The notes under the pieces are model-generated. The model was not told where the DNA came from, ran no database searches, and saw only the letters and a program-made list of their open reading frames with translations. Made by a program: the position numbers and the translations under genes. A stretch of DNA of 64,000 bases from Pseudomonadota bacterium (GTDB lineage Bacteria > Pseudomonadota > Gammaproteobacteria > Pseudomonadales > Moraxellaceae), in NCBI GenBank assembly GCA_021851865.1, contig JAJZBU010000001.1, forward strand, positions 1-64,000, read 5' to 3'. Positions 25,349-35,234 of this stretch are shown here, piece after piece. The number at the start of each line of letters is the position of its first letter. Positions within the stretch are counted from its first letter, which is position 1.

Positions 25349-26521
25349 ATGTCGGTATCGGTGGTACACAGTCCGGTCCCCTCTCCGCAGGGTGGGGTGC
25401 GTTTTGTCACACAGACGCCATTGACCCATAACATGGGCGAGCAGCTCGGGCACATTCACCAGATGGTGCGTGTGCGTGCGCCCTGTGTCGATCGAATCGC
25501 CTTGGCGGTTTACGATGAAGAAAGCGATCTGCTCAAGACCTTTGCCAGCAGTCATGGCGATGACCAGGCTTTGCGCTCGTATGAAATGTCATTGTCGCAT
25601 GTGCCTTCCCTGCTCGATCTGGCGCGGACGCGGCGTTCGCGCGTCGTCGATGACATCGTGTCCAGCTATTCGTACCCGACGCACCATACCGATTGGCTGA
25701 TCCGGCAGGGTTATCGCGCCAGCTATACCGTGCCGATTTTTCAGGGGCGGCAGTTGCTCGCCTTTTTGTTCTTTGATTCAAAGAACCCTGCGGTGTTCGA
25801 TGCCCCCCTGATCGAGTTCCTCGATGTACTGGCCGATCTGGTCGCGCAACTGTTTCGATTGCAAAAACAGGTCGTCGAGGCGCTTATCGCGACGGTGCAG
25901 GTGGCGGTCGGGCTGGCCAAGATGCGCGATCTTGAAACCGGGGCGCACCTTGAGCGCATAGCGCAGTATTCCCGTCTCATGGCGCGCGCTTTGCGCGATA
26001 CGCATGAGTTGACCGATGAGTTCATCGAATATCTCTTCTTCTTCGCGCCCCTGCATGACATCGGCAAGGTCGGTATTCCTGATCACATCCTGCTCAAGCC
26101 AGGTCGACTCGACAGTGATGAATGGCGCATCATGCAACAACACGTCACCATCGGCGTGCGCATCATCGACAATATGACGCATGAACTCTTTGTCGATGGC
26201 TATCTGGCGGCGCGTATCATGCGCAATATCGTGGCGGCGCATCATGAACGCGGCGATGGCAGCGGTTATCCGCGTGGCTTGAAGATGGCCGATACTCCCA
26301 TCGAGGCGCGTATCGTCGCGGTGGCTGACGTTTATGATGCCCTGGTCAGTCGGCGCGTCTACAAGGAGGCGTGGACGGATGAGGCGGTCTGGAAGGAGAT
26401 GGGCGATGAGGTTGCGCGCGGCCGTCTCGATCCCGATTGTGTCGCGGCCTTGCACCAGGCGGAGCCAGAGCTGCATCGCTTGCGGCAACGTTTTCCGGAT
26501 GAGGGTGGAACGGCGCCCTGA
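25349..26521 (+). CDS. GAF/HD-GYP c-di-GMP phosphodiesterase
   Basis: A 390-residue soluble protein with a GAF-like sensor half (about 35-170) and an HD-GYP domain (about 180-385). The catalytic set is complete: ETGAHLERIAQYSRLMAR, LHDIGKVGIPDHILLKPG, HHERGDGSGYPRGL and AVADVYDAL. Proteins with these residues hydrolyse cyclic di-GMP to GMP or pGpG. GGGAGG lies just before the ATG at 25349; a longer frame from 25319 is less likely. It is divergent from proS and stands alone. Confidence 0.92.
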   Translation: MSVSVVHSPVPSPQGGVRFVTQTPLTHNMGEQLGHIHQMVRVRAPCVDRIALAVYDEESDLLKTFASSHGDDQALRSYEMSLSHVPSLLDLARTRRSRVVDDIVSSYSYPTHHTDWLIRQGYRASYTVPIFQGRQLLAFLFFDSKNPAVFDAPLIEFLDVLADLVAQLFRLQKQVVEALIATVQVAVGLAKMRDLETGAHLERIAQYSRLMARALRDTHELTDEFIEYLFFFAPLHDIGKVGIPDHILLKPGRLDSDEWRIMQQHVTIGVRIIDNMTHELFVDGYLAARIMRNIVAAHHERGDGSGYPRGLKMADTPIEARIVAVADVYDALVSRRVYKEAWTDEAVWKEMGDEVARGRLDPDCVAALHQAEPELHRLRQRFPDEGGTAP

Positions 26522-26654
26522 GCCGCACCGGCGAGTTCGCCGTTCCCCGTTCGCCGCCCCCCGATCGGCGATACTAGGCATGGCGTGCGCGCTATGCTTT
26601 TGTCCACCAGCGCGATGAGACATAATAGACCCTCTAACCCGCCGTGGGGATGGC

Positions 26655-27092
26655 ATGCACAGGACGGTCGCGCAAATCAATGAATTCATGGCCACCCTGG
26701 CGCCGGAAGGTGATCAGGGCTTGCGCGTGCTCGAGGTGCAAGGTGATGGGCTGCTCTGGTGTCTGATGCCGGTGGCGGCTTTGCATCTGCGGCCAGGCGG
26801 CAGCGTTTCCGGTCCCAGCCTCATGACGCTGGCCGATACCGCCATGTACGCCTGCGTCCTGCATCTCGGTATCGAACGTGCCGAGATGGCTCTGACACAA
26901 TCCCTGCACATCCACTTTTTGCAGCGCCCGCAGCCGGGCGATCTGCACGCGCGCGTGCAAGCCTTGCGCCACGGTCGACGCAGCGTCGTCCTCGATGTGC
27001 GCATTTACGCTGAGCAGGGTCAGCAGCTGGTGGCCCAGGCCAGCGGCGTCTATGCTCTCCCCCCCGAATCTTCACCGAGACAGGATTTTTGA
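26655..27092 (+). CDS. PaaI-type hot-dog thioesterase
   Basis: A 145-residue single hot-dog domain of the 4HBT family. The active-site helix region is GGSVSGPSLMTLADTAMYAC, followed by LTQSLHIHFLQRPQPGDLHA. Such enzymes hydrolyse acyl- or aryl-CoA esters; the substrate cannot be told from sequence. The stop codon overlaps the ATG of the Lon-like protease gene by one base, so the two are co-translated. A candidate promoter (TTTGTC, 16 nt, CATAAT) lies 30-60 nt upstream. Confidence 0.82.
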   Translation: MHRTVAQINEFMATLAPEGDQGLRVLEVQGDGLLWCLMPVAALHLRPGGSVSGPSLMTLADTAMYACVLHLGIERAEMALTQSLHIHFLQRPQPGDLHARVQALRHGRRSVVLDVRIYAEQGQQLVAQASGVYALPPESSPRQDF

Positions 27093-29539
27093 TGACCACG
27101 ACTTTGTCGCCTGAACAGCTCTATCTGGCGAGCAGTGAAGACAACTTGCCTTTTGTCAGCAGCGAGGAGCTGGAAGGTCAGAACGACTTCCTCGGCCAGG
27201 AACGCGCTCGGCGTGCCCTGCAGCAGGCGTTGGCGATGCCGCATGACGGCTATAACGTCTTCGCCGTCGGAGCCCATGGTTTGGGTAAGCGGACGATGAT
27301 CCTGCGCTACCTGCGGGCGGTCGCGCAGACCATGCCGGCGCCTGCCGACTGGTGTTATGTCAATAATTTTGACGATCCGCGTCGTCCCCAGGCGCTGCAG
27401 CTGCCGTCAGGTGTCGCGCCTACTTTCAAGCGCGATGTCGACGCTTTCTGGCGGCGTCTGACGCGCGCCATGGAAGCGGCTTTCGAAAATGATCTCTATT
27501 ACGAAAGGATGGAAGGTCTGAAAGGTGAGCTGTCGCGCACCCAACAGGGGCAGCTCAGTGAACTAGCGCAGGCGGGAGAGAAAAAGAAACTCAAGCTGGT
27601 GTTGCGCACGCCAGGCGGATACGGATTTTCGCCGATGAACGAGGCCGGCGAGGTGATGTCGGTGGAAGACTTCGCGGCTTTGACGAAAAAAGCCCAGGCC
27701 GCCTTCAAGCAGGTCATGGACGACATGGAAGGACGCCTGCGCAAGCTGGCGAAAAGCCTCAACCGCGAGGAACAGCTCAATCGCGAGAAGATGCGTCAGC
27801 TCAACGAGGAAGTCGCATCCTCGGTGCTGGAACCGGAGATGGCACCGCTGCTGCAGGCGTATACGCATCTGCCGGCTTGTCGCCGGCACCTGCAGCGGAT
27901 GCAGCGCGATATTCTCGAGAACATCGATCTGGTGCTCAATCAGGGTGAGCAGCAGGACGCCGTCGCCAGCGTGACCGCCGATGATCAGGTGCCTTCGCGC
28001 TATCAGGTCAATGTCTTGGTCAGTCATGCCGAAGATGCCGGCGCGCCGATCATCTTCGAAGATCTGCCGACGCACTACAATCTTCTCGGTCATGTCGAGC
28101 AGATCACCTATATGGGGACGGTGGCCACCGACTTTACCCTCATCCGCGGTGGCGCCCTGCATCGCGCCAATGGCGGTTTTCTCATGCTCGAGGCTGAACA
28201 GGTGCTCGAGCAGCCCTATGCCTGGCAGGGGTTGAAACGCGCTTTGCGTTCCAAGGCGGTGAAGTTTTCTTCGCTCGAGCAGATGCTCACCCTGACCGGA
28301 ACTTTATCGCTCGAAGCCGACGCCATTCCCCTGCAGGTCAAGATCATCCTGCTCGGCGATCGCGAGACCTTTCATCTTCTGCAGGAATTCGATCCGGAGC
28401 TGGCGGATTATTTCAAGATACGGGCTGACTTCGAGGCGACCATGCCGCGCACGCCGGCCAATGAATTGCTCTATGCGCGTTTCCTCACCGACTTTGTGCG
28501 GCAGGAGTCTTTGCGCCATCTTGAACGCGCCGCGGTGGCGCGCGTGGTCGAGGAAAGCGCGCGCTGGGCGGGAGATCAACGCCATATCGCCCTGCACGCC
28601 GCCAGCGTCGCCGATCTTTTGCGGGAAGCCGATCATTTGGCGCGTTCCGGGCGCAGCCGGCGCATCCGGACGCGTCACATCGAGGCCGCCATCGCCGGCA
28701 TGGAGGCGCGGCATGATCGTCTACGCCGTGATTTCTTGCGCGATATCGAAGAAGGTAGCCAACTCTTCGTTTGTCAGGGAGAGGTGCTGGCTCAGGTCAA
28801 TGCCCTGACCGTCATCGACTATGCCGGTTTTGGTTTTGGTCAACCTTCGCGGGTGACGGCGACGACGCACTGCGGCGGCGGTGACGTCATCGATATCGAG
28901 CGCGACGTCGATCTCGGGGGGGCCTTGCATTCAAAAGGCGTGCTCATTCTGTCGCATTATCTGCGCGCTACGCTCGGGCGCGACCAGGTCCTGCGTTTCT
29001 CTGGCAGCCTGGCCTTCGAGCAGTCCTACGGTGGTGTCGATGGCGACAGTGCCTCCTTGGCCGAGCTTTGCGCTCTGATCTCATCCTTGTCGGGATATCC
29101 GGTGCGACAGTCTCTGGCCATCACCGGCTCGATGAATCAGCGCGGTGATGTGCAGCCCATCGGCGGTGTCAATGAAAAGATCGAAGGCTTTTTTGCCGCC
29201 TGCCAATTGCAGGGGCTGCGGCGTGGCCAGGGCGTGATCATCCCTGTCCAGAACGTGCGCCATCTCATGTTGCGAAGTGAGGTGGTCGAGGCGGTGCGGG
29301 CGGGCAAGTTTGTCATCCACGCCGTGGCGCACGTCGATGAGGCGCTCACTCTCTTACTCGGGCGCGAGGTCGGGGTCGCCGATGCGCAGGGGCACTATCC
29401 GCAGGGGACGATCTTGGCGGCCGTACAAGAGAAGCTCGAGCGCTGGCGTCTGGCTGAGCGGAAGGACGAAGATGACGACGAGGAGGCGCCGCCACCTGCC
29501 CGCACGGGGCGTCAGGGAGCGCGCCGATTCAGAGGGTGA
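27092..29539 (+). CDS. Lon-like AAA+ protease (YcbZ/LonC-like)
   Basis: An 815-residue ATP-dependent protease of the Lon-like family without the substrate-binding N-domain of classical Lon. The N-terminal ATPase part carries Walker [14 protein letters not shown] near residue 60, split by a long charged coiled-coil insertion (about 135-260). The second AAA portion includes [16 protein letters not shown] and the sensor segments. The C-terminal S16 protease domain has the catalytic Ser in [14 protein letters not shown] and the catalytic Lys in [13 protein letters not shown]. Coupled to a thioesterase gene upstream; converges on lptB with an 11-nt overlap. Physiological substrates are unknown. 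Confidence 0.9.
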   Translation: MTTTLSPEQLYLASSEDNLPFVSSEELEGQNDFLGQERARRALQQALAMPHDGYNVFAVGAHGLGKRTMILRYLRAVAQTMPAPADWCYVNNFDDPRRPQALQLPSGVAPTFKRDVDAFWRRLTRAMEAAFENDLYYERMEGLKGELSRTQQGQLSELAQAGEKKKLKLVLRTPGGYGFSPMNEAGEVMSVEDFAALTKKAQAAFKQVMDDMEGRLRKLAKSLNREEQLNREKMRQLNEEVASSVLEPEMAPLLQAYTHLPACRRHLQRMQRDILENIDLVLNQGEQQDAVASVTADDQVPSRYQVNVLVSHAEDAGAPIIFEDLPTHYNLLGHVEQITYMGTVATDFTLIRGGALHRANGGFLMLEAEQVLEQPYAWQGLKRALRSKAVKFSSLEQMLTLTGTLSLEADAIPLQVKIILLGDRETFHLLQEFDPELADYFKIRADFEATMPRTPANELLYARFLTDFVRQESLRHLERAAVARVVEESARWAGDQRHIALHAASVADLLREADHLARSGRSRRIRTRHIEAAIAGMEARHDRLRRDFLRDIEEGSQLFVCQGEVLAQVNALTVIDYAGFGFGQPSRVTATTHCGGGDVIDIERDVDLGGALHSKGVLILSHYLRATLGRDQVLRFSGSLAFEQSYGGVDGDSASLAELCALISSLSGYPVRQSLAITGSMNQRGDVQPIGGVNEKIEGFFAACQLQGLRRGQGVIIPVQNVRHLMLRSEVVEAVRAGKFVIHAVAHVDEALTLLLGREVGVADAQGHYPQGTILAAVQEKLERWRLAERKDEDDDEEAPPPARTGRQGARRFRG

Positions 29540-30254
29540 ATTGCGCGCCGAGGTAGACTTTGCGCACGGTTTCGTGCGCCAGGATCATCTCCGGAGCGCC
29601 TTCGGCGATGACCTCGCCGGAGCTGACGATATAAGCTTTTTCACAGATGGTCAGGGTCTCGCGCACGTTATGGTCGGTGATGAGCACGCCGATGCCGCGC
29701 TCGCGCAGGTGGGTGATGATGCTCTTGATGTCGTTGACCGAGATCGGGTCGACGCCGGCGAAAGGTTCGTCGAGCAGGATGAAGGAAGGCTCAAGCGCGA
29801 GCGCGCGGGCGATCTCGACGCGCCGTCGTTCACCCCCGGAGAGACTCATGCCATGGCTCTTGCGCAAATGCGGGACATGAAACTCTTCAAGCAGTTGGTC
29901 GAGCTTGGCGTGGCGCTCTTCGCGCGTCAGGTCGCGGCGTGTTTCGAGCACGGCCATGATGTTTTCCTCGACGCTGAGGCGGCGAAAGATCGAGGCTTCC
30001 TGCGGTAGATAGCCGATACCGGCGCGCGCCCGTTCATGCATGGGCATGGCGCTGAGGTCGCGATCATCGATGCTGATACGCCCGCGATCGGCAGAGATCA
30101 GTCCAACGATCATGTAGAAGCTGGTCGTCTTGCCGGCGCCATTGGGCCCGAGCAGGCCGACGATGCTGGAACTGGCCACACTCAGGCTGACGTCACGCAC
30201 GACGGTGCGGCTTTTGAACGACTTCTCCAGATGTTCAACGCGCAACAGGCTCAT
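29529..30254 (-). CDS. lptB: LPS export ABC transporter ATP-binding protein LptB
   Basis: Cytoplasmic ATPase that powers extraction of lipopolysaccharide from the inner membrane by LptFG. The 241 residues include Walker [10 protein letters not shown], the signature [15 protein letters not shown] and Walker [16 protein letters not shown]. The N-terminus [16 protein letters not shown] matches the family. It overlaps the end of lptA by 4 nt and is the last gene of the kdsD-kdsC-lptC-lptA-lptB operon. rpoN, which follows lptB in Pseudomonas, is not here. Confidence 0.97.
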   Translation of the reverse strand: MSLLRVEHLEKSFKSRTVVRDVSLSVASSSIVGLLGPNGAGKTTSFYMIVGLISADRGRISIDDRDLSAMPMHERARAGIGYLPQEASIFRRLSVEENIMAVLETRRDLTREERHAKLDQLLEEFHVPHLRKSHGMSLSGGERRRVEIARALALEPSFILLDEPFAGVDPISVNDIKSIITHLRERGIGVLITDHNVRETLTICEKAYIVSSGEVIAEGAPEMILAHETVRKVYLGAQFTL

Positions 30255-30898
30255 CCATGAACTCCCGGTTTTTCGTTGCTAGGGGCGCTGGCAGGAGGCG
30301 TCGCTCCTGCCGGAGCGGCCGTTGCCGGAGCGGTCGTTGCCGGAGCGGTCGTTGCCGGAGCGGTCGTTGCCGGAGCAGTCGGCGTCGCTTTATCCTTGCC
30401 GGTTTTGTTTTCACTCGGAGGAAAGACGAGGAAGACGCGATCCTTGTTGTCACCGATGGCGTCGATGTGCTGGTCTTGTATCCGGTAATGGATGACGGAC
30501 CCATCAGCCGTGGAATCGTCCTGGTGGATATGGGCGTTGTGGGTGAGGGTGATCTCGTCCTGCTTGACATCATAGTCGATGATCAGGGCATGCGCGGTCA
30601 CCGGACCTTTTTGTGGATCCTGGATCTGTTCGTAACGCGCCGGGTTGCCGGTGGCGTGCGCCGTGTCGATCTTGCCGTTCGCATCGGTCTGCACCTGCAA
30701 CTGGTCAGCCCATAGATGCATGCTGCCCTGAATGACGACGACGTTGCCGATATAGATGGCGACGCCGCTTTTTTGATTGTAGGAGGCGCTATCGGCGGTT
30801 ACCTGAACCGGCTGATCGCGATCAGAATCGAGCGCGCGGGCAACCGGAAGATGAATGAAGAGCGCGATGACAAGAGCATATTTAACGTTGCAAGACAT
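30251..30898 (-). CDS. lptA: LPS transport periplasmic protein LptA
   Basis: Periplasmic bridge protein that carries LPS between LptC and LptD. The 215-residue precursor has a signal peptide ([19 protein letters not shown]) and an OstA/LptA domain with [18 protein letters not shown] and [19 protein letters not shown]. The C-terminus has an unusual Ala/Pro/Thr-rich extension with four TAPAT-type units, longer than in E. coli LptA. It overlaps lptC by 17 nt upstream and lptB by 4 nt downstream. Confidence 0.93.
   Translation of the reverse strand: MSCNVKYALVIALFIHLPVARALDSDRDQPVQVTADSASYNQKSGVAIYIGNVVVIQGSMHLWADQLQVQTDANGKIDTAHATGNPARYEQIQDPQKGPVTAHALIIDYDVKQDEITLTHNAHIHQDDSTADGSVIHYRIQDQHIDAIGDNKDRVFLVFPPSENKTGKDKATPTAPATTAPATTAPATTAPATAAPAGATPPASAPSNEKPGVHG
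30321..30380. repeat. 15-bp tandem repeat in the lptA tail
   Basis: Four tandem copies of GTTGCCGGAGCGGTC (the last differs by one base) encode Thr-Ala-Pro-Ala-Thr units at the C-terminus of LptA. The unit keeps the reading frame. Confidence 0.95.
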
Positions 30899-31466
30899 AA
30901 TTTCCCCGCACGTTGTGGTGCAGATTGAGCAAACCGGATTTGAGGCTGGCGTCCATGCCGACGGCATCGGTGATGCCCTGGGTTGAGTCGATATGGACGC
31001 TGACCGTGGTGTTGACCGCCTGAGCATCGGGATAAGCGTGCATCAGGCTGGTGTCGATCTGCATGCGTTCCCTGGGGTCTTGCGTCAGTCGCCGGCCATG
31101 CACCTGTTCGCTCAGGATGAGGTGGGTGTTGTTGTCCAGGCTGACCCCGTGCAGGGCGTCGATCTCCCAGGTGGGCAGGTCATTTTCCAGCATGATGACG
31201 CGCGGATGCAGCAGATTGGCGTGATCGACGGGATGGATGTAGTGGTCGAGGTTGTCGGCGGTCATCTGGCGAATGACGTGTCCACGCTCATCCGTCGAAA
31301 TGCTCTCGATGCTGGTGGCGCGATAGTCCGGCAGGGTCGGTGATTCGCTACTGGCGGCGGAGAGATCAGCGCGGCGTTGGCCGAGCTCATAGGTGAGGAC
31401 GCCAAGAAGAAAGAGCGCGGCGAGCAGGCTGAGAACATTGCGCTGGTCGAGGCTGACGCTTCTCAC
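30882..31466 (-). CDS. lptC: LPS export protein LptC
   Basis: Single-pass inner-membrane protein that receives LPS from LptBFG and hands it to LptA. The 194 residues begin with a membrane helix (NVLSLLAALFLLGVLTYEL) followed by a periplasmic LptC beta-jellyroll with DYRATSIESISTDERGH and VIMLENDLPTWEIDA. The start overlaps kdsC by 4 nt; the 3' end overlaps lptA by 17 nt. Sequence conservation of LptC is generally weak, so the call also uses its position. Confidence 0.93.
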   Translation of the reverse strand: MRSVSLDQRNVLSLLAALFLLGVLTYELGQRRADLSAASSESPTLPDYRATSIESISTDERGHVIRQMTADNLDHYIHPVDHANLLHPRVIMLENDLPTWEIDALHGVSLDNNTHLILSEQVHGRRLTQDPRERMQIDTSLMHAYPDAQAVNTTVSVHIDSTQGITDAVGMDASLKSGLLNLHHNVRGNYVLQR

Positions 31467-32002
31467 GGCGGCGTCTCCAGATAGGCCCTCTGCAGGCTTT
31501 CGAGATGACCTTGTGCCTGCAGGAGGCGATCACAGATCTGGCGTACGGCACCACGGCCACCGCGTTTCGGGCAGACCCAGTGGACGTGCGCCTGCACGAA
31601 AGGATGGGCGTTGGCGGGCGCGAGGGCGAGGCCGGCGCGCGTCAGGGCGCCGAGGTCGGGGAGGTCGTCACCACAATATGCGACCGCCTGCGTCGGCAAA
31701 GCGAGTTCGGCGCAGACCTCATCGAGCGCGCGTCCCTTGTCTTCGCGGCCCTGCAAGACCAAGTCGATGCCAAGATTACGCGCCCGATGCAGGACCAGGG
31801 GCGAGTTGCGTCCGGTGATGATGGCGACGCGATGTCCCACTTGCCGCCACATCTTGATGCCGTGGCCGTCCTGGGTGTCGAAGGATTTGAGCTCTTCCCC
31901 CTGCTCATTGAAATAGAGCCGGCCATCGCTGAGCACACCGTCGACGTCGAGGACGAGGAGGCGGATGGCACGGGCGCGGCGGGTGAAATCAGCGTCGTTC
32001 AT
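31463..32002 (-). CDS. kdsC: 3-deoxy-D-manno-octulosonate 8-phosphate phosphatase
   Basis: HAD-superfamily phosphatase that makes Kdo from Kdo-8-phosphate for LPS core synthesis. The 179-residue protein has the catalytic motif LVLDVDGVLSDGRLYF, the KSFDTQDGHGIKMW segment specific to KdsC, IITGRNSPLV and the Mg-binding YCGDDLPDLGAL. Start and stop overlap the neighbouring operon genes by 4 nt each. Confidence 0.97.
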   Translation of the reverse strand: MNDADFTRRARAIRLLVLDVDGVLSDGRLYFNEQGEELKSFDTQDGHGIKMWRQVGHRVAIITGRNSPLVLHRARNLGIDLVLQGREDKGRALDEVCAELALPTQAVAYCGDDLPDLGALTRAGLALAPANAHPFVQAHVHWVCPKRGGRGAVRQICDRLLQAQGHLESLQRAYLETPP

Positions 32003-32970
32003 ACCACCCCCGCGCGCAGCATGTCATGCATGTTGAGTGCACCGACGACATGCTCGTCGGCATCGACCACGATCAGACCATTGATCTTGCGCTCTTCCAT
32101 GATGCGCAAGGCTTCGGCGGCGAGCATGCCGGGACGGACGGTCGTCGATTGTCGTGTCATCAGGGTTTCGATGGGCGTCTGGTGCAGGTCGACATGATGG
32201 TCGAGGGCGCGCCGCAGGTCACCGTCGGTGAATACACCGCTGAGGCGACCCTGGGTGTCGACGACGGCGGTCATGCCGAGTCCCTTGGCGGTGATCACCA
32301 GCAAGGCCTCACGTAGAGGCGTGCCCTCGCTGACGATGGGCAACTGCTCGCCTTGATGCATGATCTGGGCGACGGTGAGCAGCAGACGGCGACCGAGGGC
32401 GCCGCCTGGGTGCGACAGAGCGAAATCCTCGGCGGTGAAGCCGCGTGCTTCGAGCAGGGCCACCGCCAGAGCATCGCCGAGGACCAGGCTCGCCGTCGTG
32501 CTCGACGTCGGGGCGAGGCCGAGCGGGCAGGCTTCGGCGACGTCACCGGTCAACAAGCTGACCTCGGCGTGCTGGGCCAGGGTCGAGGTGTGCGCACGCG
32601 TGATGCTGATCAAAGGGCAACCGATACGCTTGAGGACGGGGATCAGGGTCAGGATCTCGGCGGTCTCGCCCGAGTTGGAGAGGGCGAGAACGATGTCGCT
32701 GCGGGTGATCATGCCGAGGTCGCCATGGCTGGCTTCGCCGGGATGGACGAAGAAGGCGGGGGTTCCGGTCGAGGCCAGGGTGGCGGCGATTTTGCCGCCG
32801 ACATGGCCGGATTTGCCCATGCCCATGACGACGACGCGACCGGTGCAGGCGAGCAGGCGCGCACAGGCCTCGGCAAAATTCGCTCCGATCAGCGACTGCA
32901 GGGCGGTGAGGGCCGCCATCTCGATGCGGATGACCCGCTGGGCAGAAGCGATGAACTGGTCCACAAGCAT
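31999..32970 (-). CDS. kdsD: Arabinose-5-phosphate isomerase KdsD
   Basis: Converts ribulose 5-phosphate to arabinose 5-phosphate, the first step of the Kdo pathway. The 323-residue protein has an SIS domain (GRVVVMGMGKSGHVGGKIAATLAS and ALSNSGETAEILTLIP) followed by two CBS domains (MHQGEQLPIVSEGTPLREAL and MTRQSTTVRPGMLAAEALR). It is the first gene of the operon and divergent from mlaF; the 149-bp gap must hold both promoters. Confidence 0.97.
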   Translation of the reverse strand: MLVDQFIASAQRVIRIEMAALTALQSLIGANFAEACARLLACTGRVVVMGMGKSGHVGGKIAATLASTGTPAFFVHPGEASHGDLGMITRSDIVLALSNSGETAEILTLIPVLKRIGCPLISITRAHTSTLAQHAEVSLLTGDVAEACPLGLAPTSSTTASLVLGDALAVALLEARGFTAEDFALSHPGGALGRRLLLTVAQIMHQGEQLPIVSEGTPLREALLVITAKGLGMTAVVDTQGRLSGVFTDGDLRRALDHHVDLHQTPIETLMTRQSTTVRPGMLAAEALRIMEERKINGLIVVDADEHVVGALNMHDMLRAGVV

Positions 32971-33057
32971 GACGAGCCTCGTTCAAAGGGACGCCGAGTA
33001 TACAAGAAAAAGGCATGGCAGCGCAGGTCTGGAGCTGCCGTCTGGACGAGGATCACG

Positions 33058-33085
33058 CTTGCCGAGGCGAGCCTTGTGCTATAGT
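33058..33085 (+). promoter_or_regulatory. Candidate promoter of the mla operon
   Basis: A -10 like TATAGT (33080-33085) is preceded after 16 nt by CTTGCC (33058-33063). It lies 35-60 nt before the mlaF start in the divergent gap with kdsD. The -35 is weak. Confidence 0.35.
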
Positions 33086-33119
33086 CGGCGCCACCGCGCA
33101 GGCGAGGATGGAAAGAGCG

Positions 33120-33932
33120 ATGACGCTAGCGAGCGCTGACGGCCCTTTGGTCGAGATACGCAATCTACACTTCAGTCGTGGCCGGAATGTCATTTTTTCC
33201 GGTGTTGACATCGATATCGCACGTGGCCAGATCGTGGCCATCATGGGGCCTTCCGGCTGCGGCAAGACGACGCTCTTGCGTTTCATCGGTGGGCAGTTGC
33301 GCCCGGATGCCGGTGTGGTGCGCGTCGACGGCGACAACGTTCCCGAGCTGTCGCGTTCGCAACTCTTTCATGTGCGACGCAAGATGGGCATGCTCTTTCA
33401 GAGCGGCGCGCTCTTCTCCGATCTTGACGTCTTCGAGAACGTCGCTTTTCCTTTGCGCGCGCACGCCGGCCTGCCCGAGGATCTGCTACGTGATCTGGTG
33501 TTGATGAAGCTCGAGGCGGTGGGCTTGCGTGGCGCCGAACGCCTCATGCCGCACGAACTGTCCGGTGGTATGGCGCGGCGCGCGGCGCTGGCGCGTGCCA
33601 TCGCCCTCGATCCACAGATGGTCATGTACGACGAACCTTTCGCAGGCCAGGACCCCATCGTCATGGGCGTGCTGGTGCGCCTGATCCGTGTACTGCGTGA
33701 GAGCCTCGGTCTGACCACGATCATCGTTTCGCATGACGTCGATGAGACCCTGTCAATCGCCGACTACGTCTACGTCCTGGCGGAAGGCCGCGTCATCGGC
33801 CAAGGCACCCCCAGTCAGATTCGTAGCAACGACTCACCCTTTTTGCAGCAGTTTTTACGCGGCGAGGCAGACGGCCCGGTTCGTTTCCGTTATCCTTCAG
33901 CGCCGATGCAGACGTCAATGCTGGAGCTTTGA
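33120..33932 (+). CDS. mlaF: Mla phospholipid transporter ATPase MlaF
   Basis: ATP-binding subunit of MlaFEDB, which moves phospholipids between the inner membrane and the periplasmic carrier MlaC to keep outer-membrane asymmetry. The 270 residues contain Walker [10 protein letters not shown], signature [16 protein letters not shown] and Walker [14 protein letters not shown]. The ATG at 33120 follows GGAAAG; an in-frame ATG four codons earlier (33108) is possible. Two bases separate it from mlaE. Confidence 0.96.
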   Translation: MTLASADGPLVEIRNLHFSRGRNVIFSGVDIDIARGQIVAIMGPSGCGKTTLLRFIGGQLRPDAGVVRVDGDNVPELSRSQLFHVRRKMGMLFQSGALFSDLDVFENVAFPLRAHAGLPEDLLRDLVLMKLEAVGLRGAERLMPHELSGGMARRAALARAIALDPQMVMYDEPFAGQDPIVMGVLVRLIRVLRESLGLTTIIVSHDVDETLSIADYVYVLAEGRVIGQGTPSQIRSNDSPFLQQFLRGEADGPVRFRYPSAPMQTSMLEL

Positions 33933-33934
33933 GC

Positions 33935-34717
33935 ATGCACGAATTTCTTCGCCATCAAGGCGAACGCGGGTTGCTGTCGTTGCGCAGCCTCGGCGCATCG
34001 CTGATCTTTCTCGTGCAGGCCGTGCTGCGCCGACCGCAGCTGCGGCAATACCCGCTCTATTTGCGGCAGCTCTACGCCGTCGGCTTTCTTTCGCTCTTGA
34101 TCATCATCGTGTCGGGTTTGTTCATCGGCATGGTCCTCGGCTTGCAGGGCTTCAACATCCTCATCACCTATGGCAGTGAACAGGCCCTTGGCACCATGGT
34201 CGCACTGACCTTGTTGCGTGAACTCGGGCCGGTGGTAACCGCCTTGTTGTTCGCCGGCCGCGCCGGTTCGGCGCTGACCGCCGAGATCGGCCTGATGAAG
34301 GCGACAGAGCAGTTGTCGAGCATGGAGATGATCGGTGTCGATCCCCTGCATCGCGTCGTCGCCCCGCGTTTCTGGGCCGGTTTGATCAGCATGCCCTTGC
34401 TCACCATCATCTTCTGCGCCGTCGGCATTCTCGGCGGCAAGGTGGTCGGGGTGGATTGGCTGGGTGTCGACATCGGCGCTTTCTGGAGCCGCATGCAAGC
34501 GGCGGTCAGTTTTCAGCACGATATCGTCAACGGTCTCATCAAGAGCCTGGCTTTTGGTGCGGTGATCAGTTGGATCGCGGTGTGGCAGGGCTATGCCTGC
34601 GAGCCGACGGCTGAGGGCATCGCAACGGCGACGACGCGGACCGTGGTCTATGCCTCGTTGGCCACTCTGGGTCTCGATTTTGTTCTGACGGCGGTCATGT
34701 TTGGAGGGTTTCAATGA
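33935..34717 (+). CDS. mlaE: Mla phospholipid transporter permease MlaE
   Basis: Inner-membrane permease of the Mla complex, 260 residues, with about five hydrophobic segments (for example [22 protein letters not shown]). The conserved family loop [25 protein letters not shown], read here in parts, and the segment [20 protein letters not shown] are present. GGAG lies 8 nt before the ATG. Its stop overlaps mlaD by 4 nt. Confidence 0.97.
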   Translation: MHEFLRHQGERGLLSLRSLGASLIFLVQAVLRRPQLRQYPLYLRQLYAVGFLSLLIIIVSGLFIGMVLGLQGFNILITYGSEQALGTMVALTLLRELGPVVTALLFAGRAGSALTAEIGLMKATEQLSSMEMIGVDPLHRVVAPRFWAGLISMPLLTIIFCAVGILGGKVVGVDWLGVDIGAFWSRMQAAVSFQHDIVNGLIKSLAFGAVISWIAVWQGYACEPTAEGIATATTRTVVYASLATLGLDFVLTAVMFGGFQ

Positions 34718-35223
34718 AAAATGCGTCTCTAGAGCTCGCGGTTGGCACCTTCCTGCTCGCTGCCATCGCCGGATTGTTGTTTTTGGCGATCAAGGTCAGC
34801 GGTCTGGCGCAGGACAGCAACCATCCGACCTATCGCCTCTTTGCCCATTTCCAGAACGTCGCCGGTCTGACGGTGCGCGCACGCGTCACCATGTCAGGCG
34901 TCCCGATCGGGCGGGTGACGGCGATCAGTCTCGACCCCAAGACGCTGACGGCGCGGGTGGATATGGACATCTACAAGGAAGACAATCAGATCAGCACCGA
35001 TTCGGTGGCGTCCATTTTGACCTCGGGTCTGCTCGGTGACAAATACATCGGCATCGTCCCCGGCGCGGATAGCAGCAATCTGAAAAACGGCGACGAGATC
35101 CTGCAGACCCAGTCATCCCTGGTGCTCGAGGACTTGATCGGTAAATTCCTGTTCAACAAGGCGACAGCGGCACCAGCAGCGCCGGCAGGCGCTACGGCCG
35201 GCAAGTCGACCGGCGGATTCTGA
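34714..35223 (+). CDS. mlaD: Mla lipid-binding MCE protein MlaD
   Basis: Membrane-anchored MCE-domain protein that forms the hexameric periplasmic ring of the Mla complex. The 169 residues have one N-terminal helix ([20 protein letters not shown]) and an MCE domain (about 38-120) with [16 protein letters not shown] and [12 protein letters not shown] short Ala/Gly-rich tail ends the protein. It overlaps mlaE by 4 nt and is 11 nt before mlaC. Confidence 0.97.
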   Translation: MKNASLELAVGTFLLAAIAGLLFLAIKVSGLAQDSNHPTYRLFAHFQNVAGLTVRARVTMSGVPIGRVTAISLDPKTLTARVDMDIYKEDNQISTDSVASILTSGLLGDKYIGIVPGADSSNLKNGDEILQTQSSLVLEDLIGKFLFNKATAAPAAPAGATAGKSTGGF

Positions 35224-35234
35224 GGAGGATGGCG

